Assembly (NCBI RefSeq): GCF_003533305.1
Contig: NZ_DOEH01000023.1
Span: forward strand, 288,310 to 352,309
DNA: 64,000 nucleotides
Direction: 5' to 3'
DNA from: Providencia sp.
GTDB lineage: Bacteria; Pseudomonadota; Gammaproteobacteria; Enterobacterales; Enterobacteriaceae
Shown here piece after piece: positions 23,350-31,573 of this stretch (its first letter is position 1; every line of letters starts with the position of its first letter). A program made the position numbers and the translations under genes. The notes beneath the pieces are model-generated. The model ran no database searches and was not told the origin of the DNA. It saw only the letters and a program-made list of their open reading frames with translations.

Positions 23350-24423
23350 TTATGGCTTAATGACGACTTTTATTGAGTCTGCTGATTTCGCCATAACAAA
23401 CGCCTCTTCCCAATCATCAATTGAGTAGAAGTGGGTAACGATATCATCAGCACTGACTAAACCACGGCTAAATAGGTCAATGGCAACCTCATAGCTGTAT
23501 GGGCCTAGGTGCGCGCCGCGGATATCTAACTCTTTACGGTCTCCAATAATTGACCAGTCAACGGTTGTTTCTTTACCAAAGACACTGAATTCAACAAAAC
23601 GACCCAATTTTCGGATCATTTCTAACCCTTGGGTTACACCAATTGGTGCGCCAGTTGCTTCAATATAAACATCGCAACCGTATCCTTCTGTCATGTCTTT
23701 GACTAATTTAATCGCATCTTCTTTTAGTGGATTGATAACCACATCGGCACCGAATTTTTTAGCTAATTCAAGGCGTTCATCAATCGCATCAATGACAACC
23801 AATTTTTTAGGTGTTTTGAGTTTTGCCACTTGGATCATACACAGTCCTAATGGACCTGCGCCAGCAATGACGACGACGTCATTTAAGTCAATGTCTCCTC
23901 GGCGAACGGTATGAATAGCACATGCCATCGGCTCAATTAATGCTGCATCTTTTTCTGAAAGCTCATCGGGAATTTTGTGGATAATCGCGCGTTCTGAAAA
24001 ACGCATGTATTCAGCCATACCGCCATCAGCGACTTCCTTTTGGAAACCGTAAATATCATGGACTTCACACATCCAGTACTTACCTGATTTACAGAAGCGG
24101 CATTCCCAACATGGGACAATTTGTTCAGCCAAAATACGGTCACCTACCTTCAATTTGTATTTTTCTGCTGATCCATCACCTAATTCTGCAACTCGACCAT
24201 AAAATTCATGTCCCGGTACAACAGGCGCTTTTATCCATGGGTTATCTCCCCAGAACATTTGTGCACCATCATTGGCCTTACAGTCTCCAGCACAGATCCC
24301 ACATCCATCGACTTTGATGACAACTTCTCTAAACCCTGGTGTTGGTTTTTTGATTGTTTCAAAGCGGTAATCATGGGGGCCATGACAGACAACTGCTTTC
24401 ATTTTTTCAGGTAGGTTACTCAT
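23350..24423 (-). CDS. Zinc-dependent polyol dehydrogenase (erythritol/L-threitol type?)
   Basis: Medium-chain dehydrogenase of 357 residues that oxidises an alcohol to a ketose with NAD(P)+. Catalytic zinc site CGICAGD and GHEF; structural zinc cysteines in CWECRFCKSGKYWMC; Rossmann motif GAGPLG. The opening NLPEKMKAVVCHGPHDYRFE resembles the erythritol/L-threitol dehydrogenases of ABC-transporter-linked tetritol loci as I remember them, but this is not certain. ATG 24423 follows TGAGG; an upstream in-frame extension would run through the operator at 24454. It is the first gene of the operon. No kinase or isomerase lies nearby, so the rest of the pathway must be elsewhere. Confidence 0.85.
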   Translation of the reverse strand: MSNLPEKMKAVVCHGPHDYRFETIKKPTPGFREVVIKVDGCGICAGDCKANDGAQMFWGDNPWIKAPVVPGHEFYGRVAELGDGSAEKYKLKVGDRILAEQIVPCWECRFCKSGKYWMCEVHDIYGFQKEVADGGMAEYMRFSERAIIHKIPDELSEKDAALIEPMACAIHTVRRGDIDLNDVVVIAGAGPLGLCMIQVAKLKTPKKLVVIDAIDERLELAKKFGADVVINPLKEDAIKLVKDMTEGYGCDVYIEATGAPIGVTQGLEMIRKLGRFVEFSVFGKETTVDWSIIGDRKELDIRGAHLGPYSYEVAIDLFSRGLVSADDIVTHFYSIDDWEEAFVMAKSADSIKVVIKP

Positions 24424-24453
24424 GTTCTTAAACCTCACTCTTGATTTTAACCC

Positions 24454-24473
24454 TAATGTTGACGTCAACATTA
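24454..24473. promoter_or_regulatory. 20-bp perfect palindrome, LacI-family operator candidate
   Basis: TAATGTTGACGTCAACATTA is a perfect palindrome centred on CG, with the TTGACGTCAA-type core typical of LacI/GalR operators. It lies 31-50 bp upstream of the dehydrogenase start, where a repressor would block transcription. The LacI-family gene at the other end of this locus is the obvious partner. Confidence 0.78.
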
Positions 24474-24586
24474 AGCGTTTATTTAGTATGAAAAACATTC
24501 TGTTCTTAACGCTTAATCATCAATAACGATACTTATGTAATAAAAATGAATCTCTAATGTTATAAATAAAATAATTTATTTTTAAT

Positions 24587-24602
24587 ATGACGACGTCGTC
24601 AT
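24587..24602. promoter_or_regulatory. Second palindrome ahead of the polyol operon
   Basis: ATGACGACGTCGTCAT is a perfect 16-bp palindrome with the same GACGTC-type centre, about 130 bp upstream of the first. Centre-to-centre distance is 131 bp. Two spaced sites would suit a looping repressor or a regulator using upstream and promoter sites. A weaker relative, TGACGATCTCGTGA, occurs at 24890-24903. Confidence 0.6.
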
Positions 24603-24910
24603 TTTTGATATTGAAGTGATAAAAAAGTAATAAATGTGACTTATATCTTAATTTATGTGTTTTAATTTTCTACTTTTCACTAAAAAGTGAGAATAAATGC
24701 AAAGTATTTTAGGTAATCGAAGGATCTAAATTATTTTGAAAAATGGTTAGTTTTGTTAAATAAATAGATTGCCTATTTAAGCTAGAAGTATAGTTATTTT
24801 GTTTTTTTTCAAAAGGAGATAATTTATGCAGAAACATTTCAGCTCAATTTTTTAATTGTAATTGCATGAAATTTTTATTAGGTTAAGTGATGACGATCTC
24901 GTGATTTTTT

Positions 24911-24929
24911 GATAATGAGAATTATTATT
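24911..24929. promoter_or_regulatory. Fur-box-like sequence
   Basis: GATAATGAGAATTATTATT matches the 19-bp Fur consensus (GATAATGATAATCATTATC) at 16 positions. It is not next to any annotated start: about 490 bp from the polyol operon and 730 bp from dmsA. It could be a chance match in AT-rich DNA or mark an unannotated small RNA promoter. Confidence 0.4.
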
Positions 24930-25456
24930 TATTAGTGTAAGTTAATTTGATGCTTTCATACGTAAATTTAGCATGATTTAGTTTGTCGTAAATTTTATTT
25001 TTGGTTTTATATAATTAGTTAAATCTTGCTGTGTAAGATTAATTAATGTTTGTTCTTAATTTTTAATTATATAGGTTAGTCGTTATTTTATGTAGTACAT
25101 AGTTTTTTTATCATTATAAATTTGAGGAAATAAATTTAATAACGATTTACTTACTTTAATTTTTTCATAAGTAATTGAAAAATAATGTTTTTTGTATTTT
25201 AAATGGATTATTTAATTAAATAAATCATGGGTGTTAAAATAACTAAGTATGGATGGGAATATTAAATTAATTATTAATTACTTTAACTTAATTCAGTGTG
25301 TAACAGCCAAGTATTGCGATGTTGCATTTCTTTTATTGTCCTCAGATATATATCAACCAAACATAAAATTTACGTTAGGGTATTGTTTTAATATTATAAA
25401 GTCGAAAACAAATAATGTGAGTATGTTCATATAAATACAATGGTTTTTAGACTTTA

Positions 25457-25470
25457 TTGATGTAAAACAA
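25457..25470 (+). promoter_or_regulatory. FNR-like site upstream of dmsA
   Basis: TTGATGTAAAACAA matches the FNR consensus TTGAT-N4-ATCAA at 9 of 10 defined positions. It lies 173 bp upstream of the dmsA start. Anaerobic activation of dms operons by FNR is established in E. coli, so the site is plausible here. Confidence 0.55.
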
Positions 25471-25642
25471 TCTCTCAATTTCACAGCTTGATAAGATTAG
25501 CTAAATCAAAAATCCAATAATATCCAATTTTGTTTTTAACAAATTTCATGACCTGATGACTGATAACTGAAATGTGTTTTATACAATCTTGATAAAAAAG
25601 TCATTTCTACCATTTAAGTAAATTTAATCAAGTGAGCAATGT

Positions 25643-28087
25643 ATGGCAAATATGAAAGAGAAAGCATTAGATTTTGCTCCTCTTACCCGTCGTGGATTTG
25701 TTAAAGCAGGAACTATCACGGGTTTGGCAGCGGCAGCAGGTGGGTTTTCTCTCCCATTCAGTGCCTCAGCAGTTGAAGAGCAAAAAATAGCCAGCCCTAC
25801 TGGGGATGAAAAAGTTGTTTGGAGTGCATGTACCGTTAACTGCGGAAGCCGTTGCCCGTTACGGATGCATGTTGTTGATGGTGAAATTAAATACGTTGAA
25901 ACTGATAACACTGGTGATGACGTTTACGAAGAGTTTCATCAAGTTCGCGCTTGTTTGCGTGGACGCTCTATGCGCCGCCGAGTGTATAACCCTGACCGCT
26001 TGCGTTACCCCATGATGCGAGTGGGTAAACGTGGTGAAGGTAAATTTAAACGAATTAGTTGGGACGAAGCATTTGATGCTATTGCCGATAATATGAAGCG
26101 CTTAATTAGCGATTATGGCAATGAATCTATCTATCTGAATTACGGCACCGGAACTTTGGGCGGCACCATGACAAAATCATGGCCGCCGGGTGCAACATTG
26201 ATTGCACGTCTAATGAACTGTTGCGGTGGTTATTTAAATCATTACGGTGATTATAGTACTGCGCAAATTGCTGCCGGACTCAATTATACTTATGGTGGTT
26301 GGGCTGATGGTAATAGTCCTTCTGATATCGAAAATACAAAATTAGTGGTGATGTTTGGCAATAACCCTGGTGAAACACGTATGAGTGGCGGCGGGGTGAC
26401 TTATTTTGTTGAGCAAGCGCGTGAAAAATCAAACGCTAAAATGATTATCATTGACCCACGCTATACTGATACTGGCGCGGGTCGTGAAGATGAATGGATT
26501 CCAATTCGTCCAGGTACGGATGCTGCATTAGTTAATGCATTGGCCTATGTGATGATCAAAGAGGATATGGTCGATAAACCTTTCCTTGATAAATATTGCG
26601 TGGGCTATGATGAAGTCACCATGCCTGCTGGCACACCTAAAAATGCACATTATAAAGCCTATATTTTAGGGGAAGGCCCAGATGGGCAAGCTAAAACCCC
26701 TGAATGGGCAGCAAAAATTACCGGTATTCCTGCTTCGCGTATTGTGAAATTAGCGCGTGAAATTGGCAGCGCTAAACCTGCTTATATTGTGCAAGGTTGG
26801 GGGCCACAACGTCGTTCTAATGGTGAATTAGCCTCGCGCGCAATTTCTATGTTGGCTATTTTGACCGGAAATATTGGTATTAATGGTGGAAATACGGGTG
26901 CCCGCGAAGGGTCCTACAGTATCCCATTTGTTCGTATGCCAACTTTCACTAACCCAGTTGAAACTAGTATTTCAATGTTTATGTGGACCGATGCAATTTT
27001 ACGTGGTCCTGAAATGACAGCAACTCGTGATGGTGTACGCGGTAAAGACAAACTTGATGTACCTATCAAAATGGTGTGGAACTACGCCGGTAACTGTTTA
27101 GTGAATCAACATTCTGAAATCAATCGAACCCACGATATTTTGCAAGATGAATCTAAATGCGAAATGATTGTGGTGATTGATAATCACATGACTTCATCAG
27201 CTAAGTATGCGGATATTTTGCTACCTGATTGTACGGCATCAGAGCAGATGGATTTTTGTATGGATGCCTCTGCCGGTAATATGTCTTACGTTATTTTTGC
27301 CGATCAGGCGATTAAACCTCGTTTCGAAAGTCGTAATATCTATGAAATGATGAGCGAACTTGCCAAGCGCATGGGCGTTGGTGAGAAATTCACCGAAAAC
27401 CGTACTCAAGAAGAGTGGTTACGTCATTTATATGAGCAGTCACGTGAAGCGTTGCCTGAGCTCCCAACTTTTGAAGCTTTTCGCGAGCAAGGTATTTTCA
27501 AAAAACGTGATCCAAAAGGCCATCATGTGGCTTATCAGAGCTTCCGAGAAGATCCTGTTGCTAATCCTCTCACGACACCTTCGGGCAAAATAGAAATTTA
27601 TTCTTCTCAACTAGCCGAATTGCAAAATTCTTGGGAATTGGATGCCGGAGATGTGATTCATCCACTGCCAATTTACTCTGCGGGTTTTGAGCAATTTGGC
27701 GATCCATTAATGGAAAAATTTCCACTGCAACTGACAGGATTCCACTATAAGTCACGTACTCACTCCACTTATGGCAATGTTGATGTATTAAAAGCGGCCT
27801 GTCCTCAAGAGCTGTGGGTCAATCCACAAGATGCGGGCAAACGAGATCTTAAACATGGCGATCTTGTTCGTGTGTTTAATGATCGTGGGGAAGTACGCGT
27901 GAAGGTGAAAGTGACACCGCGTATTTTACCGGGTGTCGTAGGTTTGAGTGAAGGGGCTTGGTATGACCCAGATGGTAACCGAGTTGATCATGCGGGGAGT
28001 ATTAATGTGTTAACCACGCAGCGTCCATCGCCACTGGCGAAAGGGAATCCATCGCATTCTAATCTTGTTGAAGTTGTTAAGGCTTAA
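25643..28087 (+). CDS. dmsA: DMSO reductase catalytic subunit DmsA
   Basis: Molybdenum-bis-MGD enzyme that reduces DMSO and related S- or N-oxides in anaerobic respiration. It has 814 residues. The Tat signal has twin arginines R16-R17 in LTRRGFVKAG, so it is exported folded. [4Fe-4S] ligands are C63, C67, C71 and C104. S205 in NHYGDYST is the expected Mo-ligating serine of this family. It is the first gene of dmsABC. The length equals that of E. coli DmsA as I recall it, and the dedicated chaperone gene lies downstream. Substrate preference among oxides is not readable. Confidence 0.95.
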   Translation: MANMKEKALDFAPLTRRGFVKAGTITGLAAAAGGFSLPFSASAVEEQKIASPTGDEKVVWSACTVNCGSRCPLRMHVVDGEIKYVETDNTGDDVYEEFHQVRACLRGRSMRRRVYNPDRLRYPMMRVGKRGEGKFKRISWDEAFDAIADNMKRLISDYGNESIYLNYGTGTLGGTMTKSWPPGATLIARLMNCCGGYLNHYGDYSTAQIAAGLNYTYGGWADGNSPSDIENTKLVVMFGNNPGETRMSGGGVTYFVEQAREKSNAKMIIIDPRYTDTGAGREDEWIPIRPGTDAALVNALAYVMIKEDMVDKPFLDKYCVGYDEVTMPAGTPKNAHYKAYILGEGPDGQAKTPEWAAKITGIPASRIVKLAREIGSAKPAYIVQGWGPQRRSNGELASRAISMLAILTGNIGINGGNTGAREGSYSIPFVRMPTFTNPVETSISMFMWTDAILRGPEMTATRDGVRGKDKLDVPIKMVWNYAGNCLVNQHSEINRTHDILQDESKCEMIVVIDNHMTSSAKYADILLPDCTASEQMDFCMDASAGNMSYVIFADQAIKPRFESRNIYEMMSELAKRMGVGEKFTENRTQEEWLRHLYEQSREALPELPTFEAFREQGIFKKRDPKGHHVAYQSFREDPVANPLTTPSGKIEIYSSQLAELQNSWELDAGDVIHPLPIYSAGFEQFGDPLMEKFPLQLTGFHYKSRTHSTYGNVDVLKAACPQELWVNPQDAGKRDLKHGDLVRVFNDRGEVRVKVKVTPRILPGVVGLSEGAWYDPDGNRVDHAGSINVLTTQRPSPLAKGNPSHSNLVEVVKA

Positions 28088-28098
28088 GGGTGTCAGTT

Positions 28099-28716
28099 AT
28101 GTCAACGCAATATGGTTTTTATATCGATTCAAGTCGTTGCACTGGCTGCAAAACCTGTGAGCTAGCGTGCAAAGACTTTAAAAATCTATCACCACAAGTG
28201 AATTTTCGTCGAATTTATGAGTATGCGGGAGGCGATTGGACCGAACAAGATGGTGTCTATTCACAAAATATTTTTGCCTATTATCTCTCAATATCCTGCA
28301 ACCACTGTGATGATCCTGCTTGTGCCAAGGTTTGTCCGAGTGGTGCAATGCATAAACGCGAAGATGGTTTTGTGGTGGTGAATGAAGAAGTGTGCATCGG
28401 CTGTCGTTATTGCAGCATGGCTTGTCCTTACGGTGCACCGCAGTTTGATGAAGAAAAAGGTCATATGACCAAATGTGATGGTTGCTATGAACGTGTCGCA
28501 GAAGGTAAAAAACCGATTTGTGTGGATTCTTGCCCATTGCGTGCTTTGGATATGGCTCCAATAGAAGAATTGCGTGAAAAATACGGTACCTTGGCGGAAA
28601 TTGCACCATTGCCATCTGCTGAATATACGCATCCAAACATTGTTCTAAAATTGAATGCCAATAGTCGTCCTGTCGGTGATACCACCGGGCATCTGGCTAA
28701 CCCGGAGGAGGTATAA
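28099..28716 (+). CDS. dmsB: DMSO reductase iron-sulfur subunit DmsB
   Basis: Electron-transfer subunit with four [4Fe-4S] clusters, relaying electrons from DmsC to DmsA. It has 205 residues. Cysteine groups: CTGCKTCELAC, CNHCDDPACAKVC, CIGCRYCSMAC and CDGCYERVAEGKKPICVDSC. I start at ATG 28099 (MSTQYGFY), because the upstream in-frame GTG at 28090 would bury the SD (AAGGG). It follows dmsA by 11 bp. Confidence 0.95.
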   Translation: MSTQYGFYIDSSRCTGCKTCELACKDFKNLSPQVNFRRIYEYAGGDWTEQDGVYSQNIFAYYLSISCNHCDDPACAKVCPSGAMHKREDGFVVVNEEVCIGCRYCSMACPYGAPQFDEEKGHMTKCDGCYERVAEGKKPICVDSCPLRALDMAPIEELREKYGTLAEIAPLPSAEYTHPNIVLKLNANSRPVGDTTGHLANPEEV

Positions 28717-28717
28717 T

Positions 28718-29575
28718 ATGGGATCGGGAATTCATGAATGGCCACTAATGTTTTTTACGGTGATTGGCCAAAGTGTTGCAGGGGCTTTTATCATGATGGC
28801 AGCGGTGCTGCTAAGTGGAAAGCTCTCTACTGATTTGGCACGTCAAATAAAACTCAGCATGTTTGGGCTATGGTTGTTGATGGGTATTGGTTTTCTTTTA
28901 TCAAGTATGCATATGGGAACCCCAATGCGTGCCTTCAATGCTTTCAATCGCTTAGGTAGTTCTTCATTAAGTAATGAAATTGCTAGTGGTGCTTTATTCT
29001 TTACCTTTGGTGGTTTGTATTGGCTGTTGGCGGTACTGAATAAAATGCCTGCGGCACTCGGTAAGCTGTGGTTGATTGTCGTGATGGTTTTGGCTGCGGT
29101 GTTTATCATCTCAATTTCACGTGTTTATTTAATCGAGACGGTACCAACGTGGGATAATGGCTATACGATAGTGAATTTTATCCTGACCGCATTCCTTGGT
29201 GGTCCGATATTAGCAGCATTATTACTGCGTATTGCGGGATTTGATTTACAGTGTATACGCCGAGTTCCTGCGGTGAGTATCATTGCTCTGTTAGTTGGTA
29301 TTTATGCCGCTATTTCACAAGGCTTTGAGTTGGGAAGTATCCAAACCTCAGTACAAAAAGCGGTAGATTTAGTGCCTGATTATGGGATGTTGATGGGTAT
29401 TAAAGTGATTGCTGTTGCATTGGGGCTAGGTTGTTGGATTATGCCATTAGTGGCGAAACGTAATCCATCCGTTGCTATTATGGCGATTGGCTTCTTATTC
29501 GTCTTTGTCGGTGAACTCGTCGGTCGAGGCGTTTTCTATGGCTTGCATATGACTGTAGGCATGGCAGTTAACTAG
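28718..29575 (+). CDS. dmsC: DMSO reductase membrane anchor DmsC
   Basis: Integral membrane quinol-oxidising anchor of 285 residues with eight hydrophobic segments, as in E. coli DmsC. It starts with GSGIHEWPLMFFTVIGQS, the family N-terminus. GGAGGAG precedes ATG 28718, one base after the dmsB stop codon. The conserved HMGTPMRAFNAF block is present. Confidence 0.95.
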   Translation: MGSGIHEWPLMFFTVIGQSVAGAFIMMAAVLLSGKLSTDLARQIKLSMFGLWLLMGIGFLLSSMHMGTPMRAFNAFNRLGSSSLSNEIASGALFFTFGGLYWLLAVLNKMPAALGKLWLIVVMVLAAVFIISISRVYLIETVPTWDNGYTIVNFILTAFLGGPILAALLLRIAGFDLQCIRRVPAVSIIALLVGIYAAISQGFELGSIQTSVQKAVDLVPDYGMLMGIKVIAVALGLGCWIMPLVAKRNPSVAIMAIGFLFVFVGELVGRGVFYGLHMTVGMAVN

Positions 29576-29612
29576 ACAGTTAACTATGATATTGACTAAA
29601 GCGTGATATTTT

Positions 29613-29653
29613 AGGCTTAGTAATGAATGCTCCGTTTGTTGCTAAGCCTTTTA
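29613..29653 (+). terminator. Hairpin with T-rich tail between dmsC and dmsD
   Basis: AGGCTTAG (29613-29620) pairs with CTAAGCCT (29642-29649), followed by TTTT. The 21-nt loop is large, so it may be a partial terminator that lowers dmsD expression relative to dmsABC. Confidence 0.6.
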
Positions 29654-29689
29654 TATTAGATACATCACAATAAGCGAAATTACATCATT

Positions 29690-30292
29690 ATGAGTGAACA
29701 ATCATTAAATAACATTTCCTTGACCGCTAGAGTTCTCGGCGCTGCATTTTATTATTCTCCATCTGCAATCCAAGATATTGTGACTTTACTGTCCTCAAAC
29801 GCATGGGTTGAAAGTTGGCCTTATGAATCTCTTGAGTTAAAGCAGTCTATTGCGACGGAATTAGCTATCATAGAAACAGAAAATGAGTCTTTAGATGAGG
29901 CTTATCAGCGATTATTTATCGGTCCTTATGCATTACCTTCACCACCTTGGGGTTCAGTGTGGTTAGATAACGAAAAGGTATTGTTTGGTGATTCGACAGT
30001 ACAGCTTCGAGATTGGATGCAGCAAAATAAAATTGATATTCATTTAGCGCAAAATGAACCTGAAGATCATATTGGATTACTTTTCATGATGGTGGCTTGG
30101 GTTGCAGAAAATTGCCCATCAAAGTTACCTGAATTACTGGCTGACCACATTTTGCCTTGGAGTTTCCTTTATTTGGATAAATTGCAACAAAATGCCGATT
30201 TTCTTTTCTATACTGGGCTCGCAAAATTAGCCAACTATAGCTTGATAAGCTGGCAGCGAGATCTCAATATGCACGAGTTTACAGTGGTGTGA
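29690..30292 (+). CDS. dmsD: Tat proofreading chaperone DmsD
   Basis: Cytoplasmic TorD/DmsD-family chaperone that binds the DmsA Tat signal until cofactor insertion is complete. It has 200 residues and is largely helical. The diagnostic block FIGPYALPSPPWGSVWLDNE followed by VLFGDST is nearly that of E. coli DmsD as I remember it. It lies 114 bp downstream of dmsC, past a hairpin, so it may be read through at lower level. Confidence 0.94.
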   Translation: MSEQSLNNISLTARVLGAAFYYSPSAIQDIVTLLSSNAWVESWPYESLELKQSIATELAIIETENESLDEAYQRLFIGPYALPSPPWGSVWLDNEKVLFGDSTVQLRDWMQQNKIDIHLAQNEPEDHIGLLFMMVAWVAENCPSKLPELLADHILPWSFLYLDKLQQNADFLFYTGLAKLANYSLISWQRDLNMHEFTVV

Positions 30293-30452
30293 TTTAATTA
30301 AACTAGTCTCAATATTGAATTATGTGAAATTCAATTAAAGTCAAATAGCCATAGCCTGGGAGTCTATTATTCGTAAGGTGTGTATTTGACATTAATAATG
30401 TTACTAAATTAGCACTTATAAAATATCGAATGCCATGAAATTAAATCAATGA

Positions 30453-30698
30453 GTGGCAATTAGACTCACGAAAAAGCACGATAATCCTTCATCGGATAAC
30501 AAACATCGATATGCTCCTAATATTAATCATCAATCTGCCGTCTATGAAATTGAAAATTACATTCAGTTTTACAATTATTCTCGACGCCATTCGATGATTG
30601 GTTATTTAACGCCACATCAAAAATATCATGAACTAAAAATGCCGCTTAGATCTTCTTCAGTATTTATTGACCATTACAAGTATACATATATTAAATAA
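30453..30698 (+). pseudogene. IS3-family transposase C-terminal remnant
   Basis: The 81-codon frame ends with AVYEIENYIQFYNYSRRHS and then GYLTPHQKYHEL, the typical DDE-transposase C-terminus of IS3 elements. The catalytic core and both insertion-sequence ends are missing. It lies at the edge between dmsD and the AT-rich region that begins the surface-factor cluster. It is a different lineage from the remnants at 47364 and 62998. Confidence 0.8.
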
Positions 30699-31573
30699 TC
30701 AACAAAATGTGACCGCGATTTTAGGTTTTTTTTAATCATTAATTATCCTCTATTGAGGATGATAAACAGTAGCATTGAACTAAAATTTGGCAAGTACCTG
30801 TTAAATTAGTTATTTTTTAAGTTTTAAATATGGAATGCAATTACCTTGTAATTAATAGATAGTTATAATCAGATTAGCTGATTATAACTATAATCATTAT
30901 GCAAATAATAAAAAGTATCGGCGATTAATAATTTATTGGCTATCGTATAAATATTGAGAGGTATAGTCTCAAGTTTTAAGGGAAAAGGTTGCTAAGATAG
31001 GTATGAACCACTTAATAAAATCACGAATTTAGAGTTGATTAACTCGTTATAATTTAAAGGTGATTTTTCAGGGGGGCTGTATTTGCAACTAGAGGAAATG
31101 GCTTTTATATGGGGATAATATTTTGCCATTACGCACTGTGATTTATCATTAATTTTTAAAGCATATAAGTTTTATAATCGTGAAAAAATAATAATAAATT
31201 TAATTTTTAGTCTATTTATAGTTTTATTTTATATTGTTATATATTGAAGTTATTTAAATTTAATTCGGTTTTTTTTTGGTTTTAATTTTATATTCCATGA
31301 TGTTAGATTGTGAATGTTAAGCGATAAAGACCATAAAAAAAGTTGATAAATAAAACGGCTTGTATATATTTATGCTCAATAAGTAACTTCAATCATTATG
31401 ATTTATATTTGGGGTGTAAATTAATTTTTTATTTTAAAATTCTATTTGTATCATATTTTGATAGGGTTGCTTTATTTTTATAATTAACCAATAAGTTGTT
31501 TTTTATATATTCTATCTATCTTATCGCTACTCGTCATGTGCTAATTATTTCAATGTTAAACTAAGGATTTACA
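30699..31573. other. AT-rich leader region of the orphan TpsA gene, with hairpin
   Basis: About 875 bp with no credible gene. It contains a perfect inverted repeat at 30859-30891 (14-bp arms around ATTAG) with no T-run, so it is not a standard terminator. Homopolymeric A and T tracts are frequent, as in H-NS-silenced acquired DNA; that is inference. The tpsA promoter must lie here but I cannot place it. Confidence 0.5.

Larger units (their letters stand above)
24603..25642. other. Long AT-rich intergenic region before dmsA
   Basis: About 1 kb without a convincing gene (a 61-codon ORF at 25249-25434 has no SD and no recognisable content). It separates two divergent operons. Two sites are recognisable and listed separately: a Fur-box-like sequence at 24911 and an FNR-like site at 25457. 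Nothing else is identifiable in the remainder. Confidence 0.5.

Noticed and set aside
25249..25434. 61-codon ORF in the dmsA upstream region
   Set aside because: No Shine-Dalgarno sequence, composition like the surrounding AT-rich DNA, no recognisable motif.
30859..30891. 14-bp hairpin as terminator after the IS3 remnant
   Set aside because: No T-run on either side; kept only as structure in the intergenic entry.
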